Part shown: positions 16,087 through 24,281 of the stretch, in pieces
Layout: the number at the start of each line of letters is the position of its first letter
Numbering within the stretch: the stretch's first letter is position 1
From: Lachnoclostridium sp.
GTDB lineage: Bacteria > Bacillota_A > Clostridia > Lachnospirales > Lachnospiraceae
Assembly (NCBI GenBank): GCA_015057755.1
Contig: SVDR01000022.1
Span: 1 to 30,153 of the forward strand
Direction: 5' to 3'
DNA length: 30,153 nt
Notes under the pieces: generated by a model
Seen by the model: only the letters and a program-made list of their open reading frames with translations
Told to the model about the DNA's origin: nothing
The model's database searches: none
Position numbers and translations under genes: made by a program

Positions 16087-17340
16087 TTATAAAAGAACCA
16101 TGTTGTATACAAGGAAGATCACAACACCGGCCGCACAGAGAAACGGCATCATCTTCACATGCTGACGATATACACTCTTTGTCTCACAGCCCATATACTT
16201 GATAGACAGGAGCTGACAAAGATGGAACGGAGAGAAATAATAGCCCAGGAAACTCCAGAGCAGGATATAAATTGCATAAACCGTCTGGGTCATAGCCGGA
16301 AGATCCATCGCAGCTACGAACGGAAGCAGAATGCCCATCGGAACCAGACTAAGTCCGGTAGACAGACCAAATGCAAGACCAACGATCGGTACAATAATCA
16401 TAAATCCAAGGATCGACTGTCCGACCAGAACACTTCCGACACTTGCCATAACCACATCCAGACTCTTTACGATATTCTGCATGTAATACACACCTACCAG
16501 CATCAGAACCGTATCAAGTCCGAATCCTTTCACGATCGTTGCAAGATACTGGCTCTTGTCTTTTCCGATCATAAAGAACGTCAGTAAAATGCAGATAAAA
16601 ATTGAAACATACATATCAAGACCGAACACAGTATTAAACACCAGCGCCATGTAAATCGGAGCCAGATACCAGGGAACGTCCTTCAGCGCACCCATGCTGA
16701 GGCCTGCCCCTTCCACCTTCACACTCGGCGCTGCCTTTACATAAAACAGATATGCACCGCCAAGCAATACCGCTACAAACGGAAGGCAAAGCCCCATAAC
16801 CAGATAAATATTGACTGCCGGAAGAATCGAGCCGATCGTCAGCATAGTTGTATTATACGGCAGTACAAACATTGAAAAATGACGGAAATACAGATTGACC
16901 GCAGTCTTCTGGTCTCCGGTCATCTTCAGGTCATTTCCGATCGAGTCCACGAACGGAGCCGAAAGGAACGCACCGCCCGGAACCGGAAGCAGACCCATAA
17001 TACCAGGCATGATCATAACCAGCGCCTTCTTACTCGGAACGAGCTTCTCCAGCGCATGAACAATCTTTTCCAGAATTCCGTACTGTTTTAAAATATTGCC
17101 AAGAATTCCGATTTCAACAACAACGATCAACGTCTGGAACGTCGAAAACGTTGTGAAAATATTTACCAGTGAGCCTGTCATCGTTTCCAGAGAAAGTCCG
17201 GAAATTACCGCAATGATCAGGCCCGTCACAAACAGCACCGGACCAAGCGGAGCCTTCTTTCCCTTAAACAATCTCGGATAGCCCTTTAACATGACTAATA
17301 AAAGAATAAACGAAATAATAACACCTGCAAACTGTCGCAC
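16087..17340 (-). CDS. DUF401 family membrane protein, probable transporter
   Basis: A 417-residue protein with about ten to twelve hydrophobic segments and the motif GLLPVPGGAFLSAP at about residues 116-129. That motif is characteristic of the DUF401 family, which groups with ion and organic-anion transporter superfamilies. The start is GTG at 17338-17340, with AGGAGG six bases upstream. It is the first gene of a two-gene transcript with the fused molybdenum enzyme, which starts 63 bases after its stop. This suggests it moves a substrate or product of that enzyme, but no DUF401 substrate is known to me, so this rests on gene order. Confidence 0.85.
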   Translation of the reverse strand: MRQFAGVIISFILLLVMLKGYPRLFKGKKAPLGPVLFVTGLIIAVISGLSLETMTGSLVNIFTTFSTFQTLIVVVEIGILGNILKQYGILEKIVHALEKLVPSKKALVMIMPGIMGLLPVPGGAFLSAPFVDSIGNDLKMTGDQKTAVNLYFRHFSMFVLPYNTTMLTIGSILPAVNIYLVMGLCLPFVAVLLGGAYLFYVKAAPSVKVEGAGLSMGALKDVPWYLAPIYMALVFNTVFGLDMYVSIFICILLTFFMIGKDKSQYLATIVKGFGLDTVLMLVGVYYMQNIVKSLDVVMASVGSVLVGQSILGFMIIVPIVGLAFGLSTGLSLVPMGILLPFVAAMDLPAMTQTVYAIYILLWSFLGYYFSPFHLCQLLSIKYMGCETKSVYRQHVKMMPFLCAAGVVIFLVYNMVLL

Positions 17341-17377
17341 GATAATCCTCCTTTTTGCAAAAAACTATATCATATTT

Positions 17378-17406
17378 ATTATAGCTTCCTGCGGCTGTTT
17401 ACGCAA
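17378..17406 (-). promoter_or_regulatory. Promoter of the DUF401-molybdoenzyme operon
   Basis: On the minus strand, TTGCGT (17401-17406) is 17 bases from a perfect TATAAT (17378-17383), about 38 bases before the GTG start. No Fnr, NarL or MoO2-type operator was recognised nearby. Confidence 0.7.
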
Positions 17407-17450
17407 GAACCACGGGCGTTTCGCAGGCAAAAAACATCTTTGATAACAAC

Positions 17451-17491
17451 AAAAAACCGGCCTCGACGTAAACGCTGCGCCCAAGCCGGTT
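17451..17491 (-). terminator. Terminator of the EAL-SpoIID operon
   Basis: On the minus strand AACCGGCTT (17483-17491) pairs with AGGCCGGTT (17455-17463), with one G-T pair and a 19-base loop. The second arm ends in the U run TTTTTT followed by GTTG. It lies about 90 bases after the SpoIID-like stop; the bases between (17492-17582) hold nothing recognisable. Confidence 0.8.
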
Positions 17492-17582
17492 AAAAAGGGG
17501 AGGATAAGTATTAATCTTTCTCTTTTGTTGATAATACTATTATTGCCATCCATTCCCCAATTATGCATTTCATGAAATATTT

Positions 17583-19877
17583 TTACGAAACCTCTCCAAT
17601 ATCTACGATCTCACATCCCTGATAGAAGAACCGCAGAATGTCCATGCAAGTCTTTCCGTTCTTCGCCATTCCCTGAGCTCCATTCTGGCTCATGCCTGCT
17701 CCGTGACCGTAGCCGCCTCCATAAATAGTGAACCAGGTAACATTTTCCGTATCCGTTCCATTTTTTTCGATGTAAATAAAGGCACTCGGAAGAGTTTCCC
17801 ATCCGCTGTATTCAGAGCCGTCATTTCTTGTATAGGTCAGGGCCGAATTTCCAAGGATCGTACGGATCTTACTCTGGGTTGTGAAATTCTTGGAGCCTTC
17901 TGTACCTACTACCTTGAGAGTCTTTGCAATACCGCCTGGTCCACGTTCTGATACGGTCAGCCCGGTGATCCTTCCAACCCCTCCTATCTTTTCTGCAAGA
18001 ATCTTGCTGTTTGTCTTCACATTCCAGCGGTACATGGTAAATTCTGACTCATAAGCATTGATATCGACATTCTTGATAAATGCTTCAAAGCTTTCATTGG
18101 AGTAAAGGTCCAGCAGCTTTCCTTTGCTGTCCACGGATACTGCATTCAAATACGGTGTCGCATCCGGATTTCCGCCCCAGACACTTCCATCGGTTCCGTG
18201 TCCGCAGGATGTGGAATAGTAAAATGCCTCAATGGGCACATCCTCATATGCCAGCACCTGTCCAAAGGTTTCATTGACAGCCGAATCGGTCACTTCAAAG
18301 GTGTTGGTATTGTTGTATACTTGGAAATTGGTACTGTCGTCCACATGAGCACCGTACTGAGAATACGCATTTCCCTGAATCTGTCTCCATGCGTAAGTGC
18401 GGGCACAGATTGCCTGGGCTTTCAAGGCTTCCAACTGGTAACTTGGCGGCATCTCACTGGGAACTACACGCTTTAAATATTCCTCCAGATCCACTTCATT
18501 TAACAGCAAAAGTCCATCGTTCTCTTTTGTAATTTCCATATGTCCCGGATAAACCGGCTGTCCCTGGCTGCGTTCCAGATGGCCGACTGTGATCAGCCCG
18601 CCTTCCTCCACCGAACGGAAGCTCAAACGACCTTCCTGAAGCCGTGAATTATCCGGCTTGATCGTGATTGACTCTCCCGCTGCCACGCTCTGAGTCTTTC
18701 GGTCTTTTCCGTCTCCATATTCCAGCACTGCGTCCACATCACAGCTCAATGTAACAGATGAATGAAACAGCGAATCAAATCCTTCCGTCATCAAAAGCAC
18801 TCGGATCGTATCAATCTCTGGCTTCTCTGTTGTCAATGCGGCACAGATTTCTCCTCCTGCGACCACAAACGTCTGCATATGATATCCGACCAGAATATCT
18901 TTTTTCTGCTGTTCTCTCAAGACTCCGTACGTGCGGTAGATCTTGAAATTCTCTGCCAGCGGAACATTTCCATAACCCTGGATCTCAATTTCACTTTCCC
19001 GGACTGCAAGTACGGTTCCCGTGATCGTATCCTTTTTCAGCACCAGACGGTTCGGCTTCCCTTTTTTCAAATACAGATCTCCGATCTGACCGGACAGCTC
19101 TTCCTTATTTTTCAAAACGCCTTTGACCGGGAATCGCTTCTGGACATTTCCCACAAATACCGTTACCTCGCCATCTGCATATCCGGAGATCCATGCGTTT
19201 TCATATACAATTTCCTCCGAAACCATCTCTTCCACACGCAGAATATCCTGTCCACGGACTAACACGCGAATTTTCCGGTCGATGTATGAATCCAGAGAAA
19301 GTCCTTCAAACATAAACTTTCCGTCTTTCGTATAAGCCGTCCACGCCGCAGCTGTTTCCACATTATCCGGCGTACCGTAAATATCGGTTTCCAGAGATTT
19401 CACATTTCCTTCTGTGTCCACCGCCTTCAGAAAGAGTCCGTAAAATTCCCAAAACTCTGCTTTTCCTACTGCCTTCCGGGCTTTTTTATCCTCGCGTTCA
19501 ACCAAATACTCTGCAAAAGCCTTCTCCTCTTCCAGAGAAGCTGCACGGATCCATTCCGAAAGATCTCCATATGTAACGGAAGAAAGCGCCGAAGATTCCT
19601 CCGCCGCAATTCGTTCCGGATCCAGATATCCGGTCTCATATAGATAATCCATATATTTTACATACCATTCATTTTGCAGAACAGCCGGAAAGAATGACTC
19701 CTCCGGACCATGATTCTGTATTTCTTCTTTTGGAGCCAGTGTCAGAGCCACAGTTTTTGAAGCGACCGACCTGGAAACGCCCGCATCTTTCGGCTCCATC
19801 ACTACAATCACGATTAAAAGAGCCAGGATTACCGTAGTCATACCGGCTACAAAATTAATCAGTTTTCGTTTCTCCAT
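17583..19877 (-). CDS. Large SpoIID/LytB-domain cell wall protein
   Basis: A 764-residue membrane-anchored protein. One hydrophobic segment at about residues 8-26 puts the rest outside the cytoplasm. Residues about 50-430 contain an unassigned region that I cannot match to a family. The SpoIID domain occupies about 430-764, with VVPSEMPPSYQLEALKAQA, whose Glu475 matches the catalytic Glu of SpoIID lytic transglycosylases, and the C-terminal GGGYGHGAGMSQNGA motif. B. subtilis SpoIID is under 350 residues, so this is about twice the length. It probably cleaves denuded glycan strands, as SpoIID does in engulfment, but the extra region and the operon partner leave open a vegetative cell wall role. 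It starts three bases after the EAL protein stop, with AAGGAG inside the last codons of that gene. Confidence 0.88.
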   Translation of the reverse strand: MEKRKLINFVAGMTTVILALLIVIVVMEPKDAGVSRSVASKTVALTLAPKEEIQNHGPEESFFPAVLQNEWYVKYMDYLYETGYLDPERIAAEESSALSSVTYGDLSEWIRAASLEEEKAFAEYLVEREDKKARKAVGKAEFWEFYGLFLKAVDTEGNVKSLETDIYGTPDNVETAAAWTAYTKDGKFMFEGLSLDSYIDRKIRVLVRGQDILRVEEMVSEEIVYENAWISGYADGEVTVFVGNVQKRFPVKGVLKNKEELSGQIGDLYLKKGKPNRLVLKKDTITGTVLAVRESEIEIQGYGNVPLAENFKIYRTYGVLREQQKKDILVGYHMQTFVVAGGEICAALTTEKPEIDTIRVLLMTEGFDSLFHSSVTLSCDVDAVLEYGDGKDRKTQSVAAGESITIKPDNSRLQEGRLSFRSVEEGGLITVGHLERSQGQPVYPGHMEITKENDGLLLLNEVDLEEYLKRVVPSEMPPSYQLEALKAQAICARTYAWRQIQGNAYSQYGAHVDDSTNFQVYNNTNTFEVTDSAVNETFGQVLAYEDVPIEAFYYSTSCGHGTDGSVWGGNPDATPYLNAVSVDSKGKLLDLYSNESFEAFIKNVDINAYESEFTMYRWNVKTNSKILAEKIGGVGRITGLTVSERGPGGIAKTLKVVGTEGSKNFTTQSKIRTILGNSALTYTRNDGSEYSGWETLPSAFIYIEKNGTDTENVTWFTIYGGGYGHGAGMSQNGAQGMAKNGKTCMDILRFFYQGCEIVDIGEVS

Positions 19878-19880
19878 TCA

Positions 19881-21821
19881 TCAACTCTCCTTCTTCTGGT
19901 TCCCGTTTCTGACAGCTAAAAATTCCACCGTATCTTTGGCGGACATCGGTCTCGCATAATAGAATCCCTGAATACGGTCAATCTGAAGTTTGCGCGCCGC
20001 CTGCATCTGCTCTACCGTCTCAATGCCCTCCGCAACAACCTGGAAACCGGCGTTGTGGAGCATATCAACCAATAACTGCATTGTCCGGTACTCTTTCTCT
20101 CCGTTAGTCATCTTAGAAAGCAGACTGGCATCCAGTTTAACCGTCTCAAAAGGCAATTCCATCATCATGGAAAGATTCGAATAACCAATTCCAAAATCGT
20201 CCAGATAAAACTTTACGCCCTTTTCTGAAATTGACTGCATGACTGTTCTGACACGCTCCGGCTGATCCGTCATTGCACGTTCTGTAATCTCAAGTCGGAG
20301 TCTTTCTGCAGGAACCCGGTAAGTCCTGCAAACATCATCGATCCAGTCAGACAGTCTCAAATCCAACAGCTGCCCTACTGGAATATTAACAGAAATCTGC
20401 TTCAGACACAAGTCCGGATATGTTCCCAGAAAACTGCATACCTGATTCATAACCTGGCGGCTGATATCATCCATCAGACCGTATTTTTCCGCCAGCGGAA
20501 TGAATTCTGCCGGAGAAATAAAGCTTCCGTCCAAATCTTTTAACCGAATCAAAGACTCTGCCGTATCAAACTGATTATCTTTACTATTGTATAACGGCTG
20601 AAAATATACTTCGAAGGACTGATTTTTTATCGCATCCTTTACACGTTCCAAAACATGTTCTTTGCGCATATACTGTTTCTTCAGTTCCCCATCAAAACAG
20701 ATTACATGATTTCCTCCGGATTCGCGAGCCACATTCAGCGCATATTCCAACTGATCAACAGCCACAATCTCATCATAACCGGAAAAATCTGCGACTCTGT
20801 GTGCAATGCTCGCGCAGACCAGCGCTTCTTTGTCTCCCTGAATCCATGGAGATTCGAAACGCTTTTTGAGCCGTTTAACATATTGTATGTCCTTTTCTCT
20901 TCCGCCAGACTTTGCCATCAGCAAAAAGGTCGTATTTCCAAAACGACACACTTGATATCCGTTCATCTTCTTTTCCAAAAAGGCAGAAATCGAGATCAGA
21001 ACCGCATCTCCCATTTTCGCACCGAACCGTTTATTAACCTCTTCAAACCGATCCAGATATACCATGATCAAATGGACATTTTCTCCGCGCTTTCTGTGTG
21101 CCCGAATTTCACTCATAAAATTCAGCCTGCTCGGAAGTCCGGTAAGCGCATCACGTCCATTCCGGCTGCTCTGGAAATTAATAAACAAAACCATACAGAC
21201 GATCGATGCCAGGGTTCCGGTCAGAATAAAATTCGGAGACAATGCCTGAATGATCGTCATCAGCAAAACAAGAGTCGGAAGGGTCTGCACCAGACGTTTC
21301 ATCGATGTTCCGATAACGGTCCGATTTCGCAGATAGCAGAAACAAAACATTCCAACTTCAATAAAAAGCGGAATGTAACCGATCTGATTATACGGTCCTC
21401 TTTCGTATTGTCCGCTTTCAAACGTAAACACCCATCCAAAACGGAGATTGAGCAGATTGATCAGCAGCAAAAGAGCTGCAAATACCATGATCACTTTCGA
21501 TGCGATCTGATAACAATGTCTGTCAACCGAGTGCTCAAACATAATATAAAAACAGTAAATTGCAATGATTGAAAATGCACTGTCAAGCGCAATAAAATAG
21601 GCAGTGTTCAGAGTGATCGCCAGCCAGACCGGACAAAGTTCTCCCGCGCGCATTGCCAGTGTCGAACCAATATCAAACACGACCGTCAAAACCGTGCAGA
21701 TCAGGCTCACAGAATACAAACGGTATCTTGTATTGCTGCTATTCTGTCTGTCAAAATGAAACATCGCCAGTATTACCAGAATGACAAGTGAGACCACTTC
21801 CATTTTTATCGAAAAATCCAT
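19881..21821 (-). CDS. Membrane GGDEF-EAL protein with degenerate GGDEF, probable c-di-GMP phosphodiesterase
   Basis: A 646-residue protein. Several membrane helices fill residues 1-210, a GGDEF-like domain spans about 215-375, and an EAL domain about 390-640. The GGDEF signature reads GNTTF at 295-299 instead, so diguanylate cyclase activity is unlikely. The EAL domain looks intact: the signature is ESL (Glu422), with VNIPVGQLL, LEITERAM, DDFGIGYSNL, VKLD and VAEGIET, all of which carry the metal-binding or general-base residues of active phosphodiesterases. It is probably a membrane sensor that breaks down c-di-GMP, with the GGDEF part possibly binding GTP as an allosteric site. It is the first gene of an operon with a SpoIID-like protein. 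Confidence 0.9.
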   Translation of the reverse strand: MDFSIKMEVVSLVILVILAMFHFDRQNSSNTRYRLYSVSLICTVLTVVFDIGSTLAMRAGELCPVWLAITLNTAYFIALDSAFSIIAIYCFYIMFEHSVDRHCYQIASKVIMVFAALLLLINLLNLRFGWVFTFESGQYERGPYNQIGYIPLFIEVGMFCFCYLRNRTVIGTSMKRLVQTLPTLVLLMTIIQALSPNFILTGTLASIVCMVLFINFQSSRNGRDALTGLPSRLNFMSEIRAHRKRGENVHLIMVYLDRFEEVNKRFGAKMGDAVLISISAFLEKKMNGYQVCRFGNTTFLLMAKSGGREKDIQYVKRLKKRFESPWIQGDKEALVCASIAHRVADFSGYDEIVAVDQLEYALNVARESGGNHVICFDGELKKQYMRKEHVLERVKDAIKNQSFEVYFQPLYNSKDNQFDTAESLIRLKDLDGSFISPAEFIPLAEKYGLMDDISRQVMNQVCSFLGTYPDLCLKQISVNIPVGQLLDLRLSDWIDDVCRTYRVPAERLRLEITERAMTDQPERVRTVMQSISEKGVKFYLDDFGIGYSNLSMMMELPFETVKLDASLLSKMTNGEKEYRTMQLLVDMLHNAGFQVVAEGIETVEQMQAARKLQIDRIQGFYYARPMSAKDTVEFLAVRNGNQKKES

Positions 21822-21855
21822 AAAAACTCCTCACAGGAATAATTTCATAAGATTA

Positions 21856-21884
21856 ATCATATCACTCTTCATTTTTATTTTCAA
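21856..21884 (-). promoter_or_regulatory. Promoter of the EAL-SpoIID operon
   Basis: On the minus strand, TTGAAA (21879-21884) and TATGAT (21856-21861) with a 17-base spacer lie about 35 bases before the ATG at 21821, immediately after the U run of the upstream gene's terminator. Confidence 0.68.
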
Positions 21885-21885
21885 C

Positions 21886-21921
21886 AAAAAAGTAACCAGA
21901 TTCGTAATCGAATCCGGTTAC
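21886..21921 (-). terminator. Terminator of the AI-2E family gene
   Basis: The arms 21892-21904 and 21909-21921 pair over 13 positions with one mismatch around a four-base loop. On the minus strand the stem is followed by TTTTTTG. It starts about 20 bases after the gene's stop codon. Confidence 0.88.
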
Positions 21922-21941
21922 CTCACTTCTTCACTCAATTG

Positions 21942-23207
21942 TCAATTGATATATTTTTTACTGTGTTCATCAATGATCTTCAGTTCTTTGTAGTCTCTCG
22001 TGTCCGGAGACAGACCTTTTTTTCGAAGATGATAATACTGCAGCTTCGCGATCAGATCAAAAATCACGGCAGTTACCGGAACAGCCAGGATCATACCGAC
22101 AAATCCAAACAGACCGCCAAACAGCAAGATTGAGAACAGCACCCAGAAACTGGACAATCCTGTGGAGTCTCCAAGAATCTTAGGTCCTAAAATATTACCG
22201 TCAAACTGCTGTAGGATCATGATCAGGATCACAAAATACAGACACTGTACCGGACTGATCAAAAATACCAGGACCGAACACGGGATCGCACCAATAAACG
22301 GACCAAAAAACGGGATCACATTTGTCACGCCGATGATCACACTGATCAAAAGCTCAAATGGAAGCTTCAAGAGAACCATAGCCACATAGCAGATGATTCC
22401 AATGATCAGGGAATCGATGATCTTTCCGATAATGAATCCGGAAAACACTCTGTGAATGTAGCGAAACTCTTCCACCACTCCATTAGCTGTTTTTAACGGA
22501 AGAAATGCATAGAACATCTTCTTGCACTGCGCTGCCAGAGTATCTTTAATATTTAACAGATAAATCATCACGATAACACCGATAAACAGGTTCTTTACCA
22601 GATTTACCACGCTCATCACGCTGCCCGATAAACCACCGACAATCTTACCCAGATTATCGAAATTGTAACTTCCAAGATCCTCCAGATTCGGGATCAAATT
22701 GGTATTGGCCCACTTTTGAAGAGAATCCACACTCTGGTGGTACACATTCAGCACCGCTGCTTCGATTGGCGGATTGCTCTCAAATATATCCTGAATCCAG
22801 TTGCTGATGTTCTGCACATAAACAGACATATTGTTTACAATACTTACAATACTGGAATATAACTGCGGAATGATCATATAAAACAGACTCACAACAACGA
22901 ACGACAAAAAAACCACGCTGGCAAACGTTCCGTGCAGTCTGGCTAACCCCTTTGCCTTCTCCTCTTTCTCCGGAGATGTGGCAAGAAGTTCGACGGTTTT
23001 ATGATAAAAGGAATTGTAAATCGGAGACACTAAAAATGCCAGCACCGCACCGATGATGATCGGCGACAAAATCTCCATGAGTTTATCTAAAAATGCAAAT
23101 ACTGCCTGTCTCTCTAAAAACAAAAATCCGATCAAAAGAGACACCGCAATCACAAGCACCGCTGTCAAACCGGTATAAATATATTTCTCAAACTTAGGAT
23201 CTTTCAT
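21942..23207 (-). CDS. AI-2E family (PF01594) membrane transporter
   Basis: A 421-residue integral membrane protein of the AI-2E/YhhT/YdbI family with about seven to eight helices. Conserved segments are ISPIIIGAVLAFLVSPIYN near the N-terminus, IGVTNVIPFFGPFIGAIP near residue 305, and LQQFDGNILGPKILGDSTGLSSFWVL near residues 340-365 (key residues P, K, G and S). Despite the family name, members include exporters and sodium/proton antiporters, so AI-2 transport should not be assumed. AAGGAG is about nine bases upstream of the ATG. The ribosome site directly follows the terminator of the upstream structured RNA, and no separate promoter was seen, so expression may depend on read-through. Confidence 0.88.
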   Translation of the reverse strand: MKDPKFEKYIYTGLTAVLVIAVSLLIGFLFLERQAVFAFLDKLMEILSPIIIGAVLAFLVSPIYNSFYHKTVELLATSPEKEEKAKGLARLHGTFASVVFLSFVVVSLFYMIIPQLYSSIVSIVNNMSVYVQNISNWIQDIFESNPPIEAAVLNVYHQSVDSLQKWANTNLIPNLEDLGSYNFDNLGKIVGGLSGSVMSVVNLVKNLFIGVIVMIYLLNIKDTLAAQCKKMFYAFLPLKTANGVVEEFRYIHRVFSGFIIGKIIDSLIIGIICYVAMVLLKLPFELLISVIIGVTNVIPFFGPFIGAIPCSVLVFLISPVQCLYFVILIMILQQFDGNILGPKILGDSTGLSSFWVLFSILLFGGLFGFVGMILAVPVTAVIFDLIAKLQYYHLRKKGLSPDTRDYKELKIIDEHSKKYIN

Positions 23208-23221
23208 TTTGTCTGTTTCTC

Positions 23222-23252
23222 CTTAAAAGTAAAGCAGCGATTTCTCGCTGCT
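23222..23252 (-). terminator. Terminator between the structured RNA and the AI-2E gene
   Basis: AGCAGCGA (23233-23240) pairs perfectly with TCGCTGCT (23245-23252) around a tetraloop; on the minus strand it reads AGCAGCGA-GAAA-TCGCTGCT. It is followed by TTACTTTTA, which runs into the AAGGAG site of the next gene. The eight-base stem with a GNRA loop is strong. Confidence 0.85.
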
Positions 23253-23257
23253 CTTTA

Positions 23258-23461
23258 TCTTTCGCAATCCCAAAATGCCGGTTCCTGCATAATTGACGCC
23301 TAGCCTTGCTAGGTGGGTGACCGCACTTGGACTTCTGCCTTCCACTCAAAAGGAGGCCTGACATCCGCCCAAAAATATAGGAATCCCGTTTGTCAAAATG
23401 TAGGTTCAAAATAAACAGGAGTGTCGAGCATTCCAGGAATTGCAACACATCGTTTTATTAT
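23258..23461 (-). ncRNA. ssrS: Structured RNA, probably 6S RNA
   Basis: About 200 bases on the minus strand lie between a consensus promoter and a strong terminator, and no credible protein is encoded. The RNA folds as a long rod. The end stem GCAATTCC/GGGATTGC is followed by GAATGCT/GGCATTTT-like and TCCTGT/GCAGGA stems. A large central bubble has a small hairpin CCTAGC-AAG-GCTAGG on its 3' side, and an apical stem GCCTCC/GGAAGGC closes the far end. Rod shape, 180-200 base length and a bubble with a 3' side hairpin match Firmicutes 6S RNA, which binds sigma-A RNA polymerase. The 5' end is placed from the promoter; the mature end may lie nearer 23445. The alternative is a cis-acting leader of the AI-2E gene. 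The symbol applies only if the 6S call holds. Confidence 0.62.
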
Positions 23462-23467
23462 GGGTTT

Positions 23468-23496
23468 ATTATAACTCAAGAATCTGATTTTTTCAA
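23468..23496 (-). promoter_or_regulatory. Consensus promoter of the structured RNA
   Basis: On the minus strand, TTGAAA (23491-23496), a 17-base spacer and a perfect TATAAT (23468-23473) predict transcription starting near 23461. It is among the strongest promoters in the window, fitting an abundant RNA. Confidence 0.82.
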
Positions 23497-23507
23497 GTTC
23501 CATTTCC

Positions 23508-24158
23508 TTACAGTTTCATAAGAAGTTCGCCTAAAGACATCGTTGTCTCCGTGATCCATTCTGCGTCTGCCTGTTCAAGCTCTTCTCTGTCGCCGTATCC
23601 AAACAGCACGCCCACAGCCTCAAGACCGACTTTATGAGCACCGACAATATCGTGACTGCGGTCTCCGACCATAACGATTTCTTCCGGGTTGGTAAGTCCG
23701 CAGTTTTCCATCACATAGCTGATCACTTCGTCTTTCTTAGAACGGCTCTCATCACTCTCGGCTCCGCCGATAAATTCAAAATAAAAATCCAGACAGAAAT
23801 ATTCCAGAACCTTTTTCGCCATCCACTCCGGCTTTGAAGTCGCAACATATAGCTTCTTTCCGCTCGCGATCAGATTCTGCAGAACGAACTCGATTCCGTC
23901 ATACGGAGCATTATCACACCAGCCCTTATCGGTATAATACTCGCGAAATACAGAAATTGCCTCCGCAGACTGTTCTTTGGAAAATCCATAAAACTTTTGG
24001 AAACTTTCCGGAAGCGGCGGTCCTACGAATGGCTTTAATTCATTCAGATCGTCCACCTCAATCCCATAGTGCTTCAGCGCATACTGAACTGATTTTACAA
24101 TTCCCGGCATAGAATCTGTCAGAGTTCCATCCAGATCAAAAAAGATATATTTCTTCAT
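23508..24158 (-). CDS. HAD-family phosphatase (Gph-like)
   Basis: A 216-residue cytoplasmic haloacid-dehalogenase-superfamily hydrolase. Motif I is DLDGTLTDS with the nucleophile Asp8 and Asp10, motif II is VATSKP, a Lys-rich motif III follows near residue 107, and motif IV is MVGDRSHDIVGA. A helical cap domain lies between motifs I and II. The layout fits phosphoglycolate phosphatase, pyrophosphatase PpaX and 5'-nucleotidase relatives; the substrate cannot be chosen from sequence. It has its own promoter and is a single-gene unit. No terminator is obvious after its stop, about ten bases before the promoter of the structured RNA. Confidence 0.88.
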   Translation of the reverse strand: MKKYIFFDLDGTLTDSMPGIVKSVQYALKHYGIEVDDLNELKPFVGPPLPESFQKFYGFSKEQSAEAISVFREYYTDKGWCDNAPYDGIEFVLQNLIASGKKLYVATSKPEWMAKKVLEYFCLDFYFEFIGGAESDESRSKKDEVISYVMENCGLTNPEEIVMVGDRSHDIVGAHKVGLEAVGVLFGYGDREELEQADAEWITETTMSLGELLMKL

Positions 24159-24194
24159 CGCTTATCCTCTTTCGTAATTCATTTTCCTGATAAA

Positions 24195-24223
24195 ATTATA
24201 TATGCTATCGTATCCATTTTCAA
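24195..24223 (-). promoter_or_regulatory. Promoter of the HAD phosphatase gene
   Basis: On the minus strand, TTGAAA (24218-24223), a 17-base spacer and a perfect TATAAT (24195-24200) lie about 37 bases before the ATG. Confidence 0.78.
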
Positions 24224-24230
24224 TACAAAA

Positions 24231-24260
24231 AATAAGACCCCGACACAAATCATGTCGGGG
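24231..24260 (-). terminator. Terminator of the SleB-like gene
   Basis: CCCCGACA (24238-24245) and TGTCGGGG (24253-24260) form a perfect eight-pair stem with a seven-base loop. On the minus strand it is followed by TCTTATTTTTTG, about 20 bases after the stop codon. Confidence 0.9.
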
Positions 24261-24281
24261 CAATTACTTTACTTTTATGTT

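Noticed and set aside
15078..16202. 374-residue open frame on the plus strand opposite the molybdoenzyme gene
   Set aside because: The translation is a His/Leu/Pro/Ser-rich shadow without domain features, and the opposite strand encodes an unmistakable enzyme through the same bases.
17365..17568. 67-residue open frame between the SpoIID-like and DUF401 genes
   Set aside because: It runs through a terminator and overlaps the DUF401 promoter. No ribosome site or conserved look.
20655..21572. 305-residue open frame on the plus strand opposite the EAL gene
   Set aside because: It is an antisense shadow of conserved GGDEF and membrane coding sequence, with no ribosome site or recognisable domain.
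23194..23448. 84-residue open frame in the structured RNA region
   Set aside because: It lies within the RNA fold and overlaps the terminator and the start of the AI-2E gene. It is rich in Arg, Lys and Cys and has no ribosome site.
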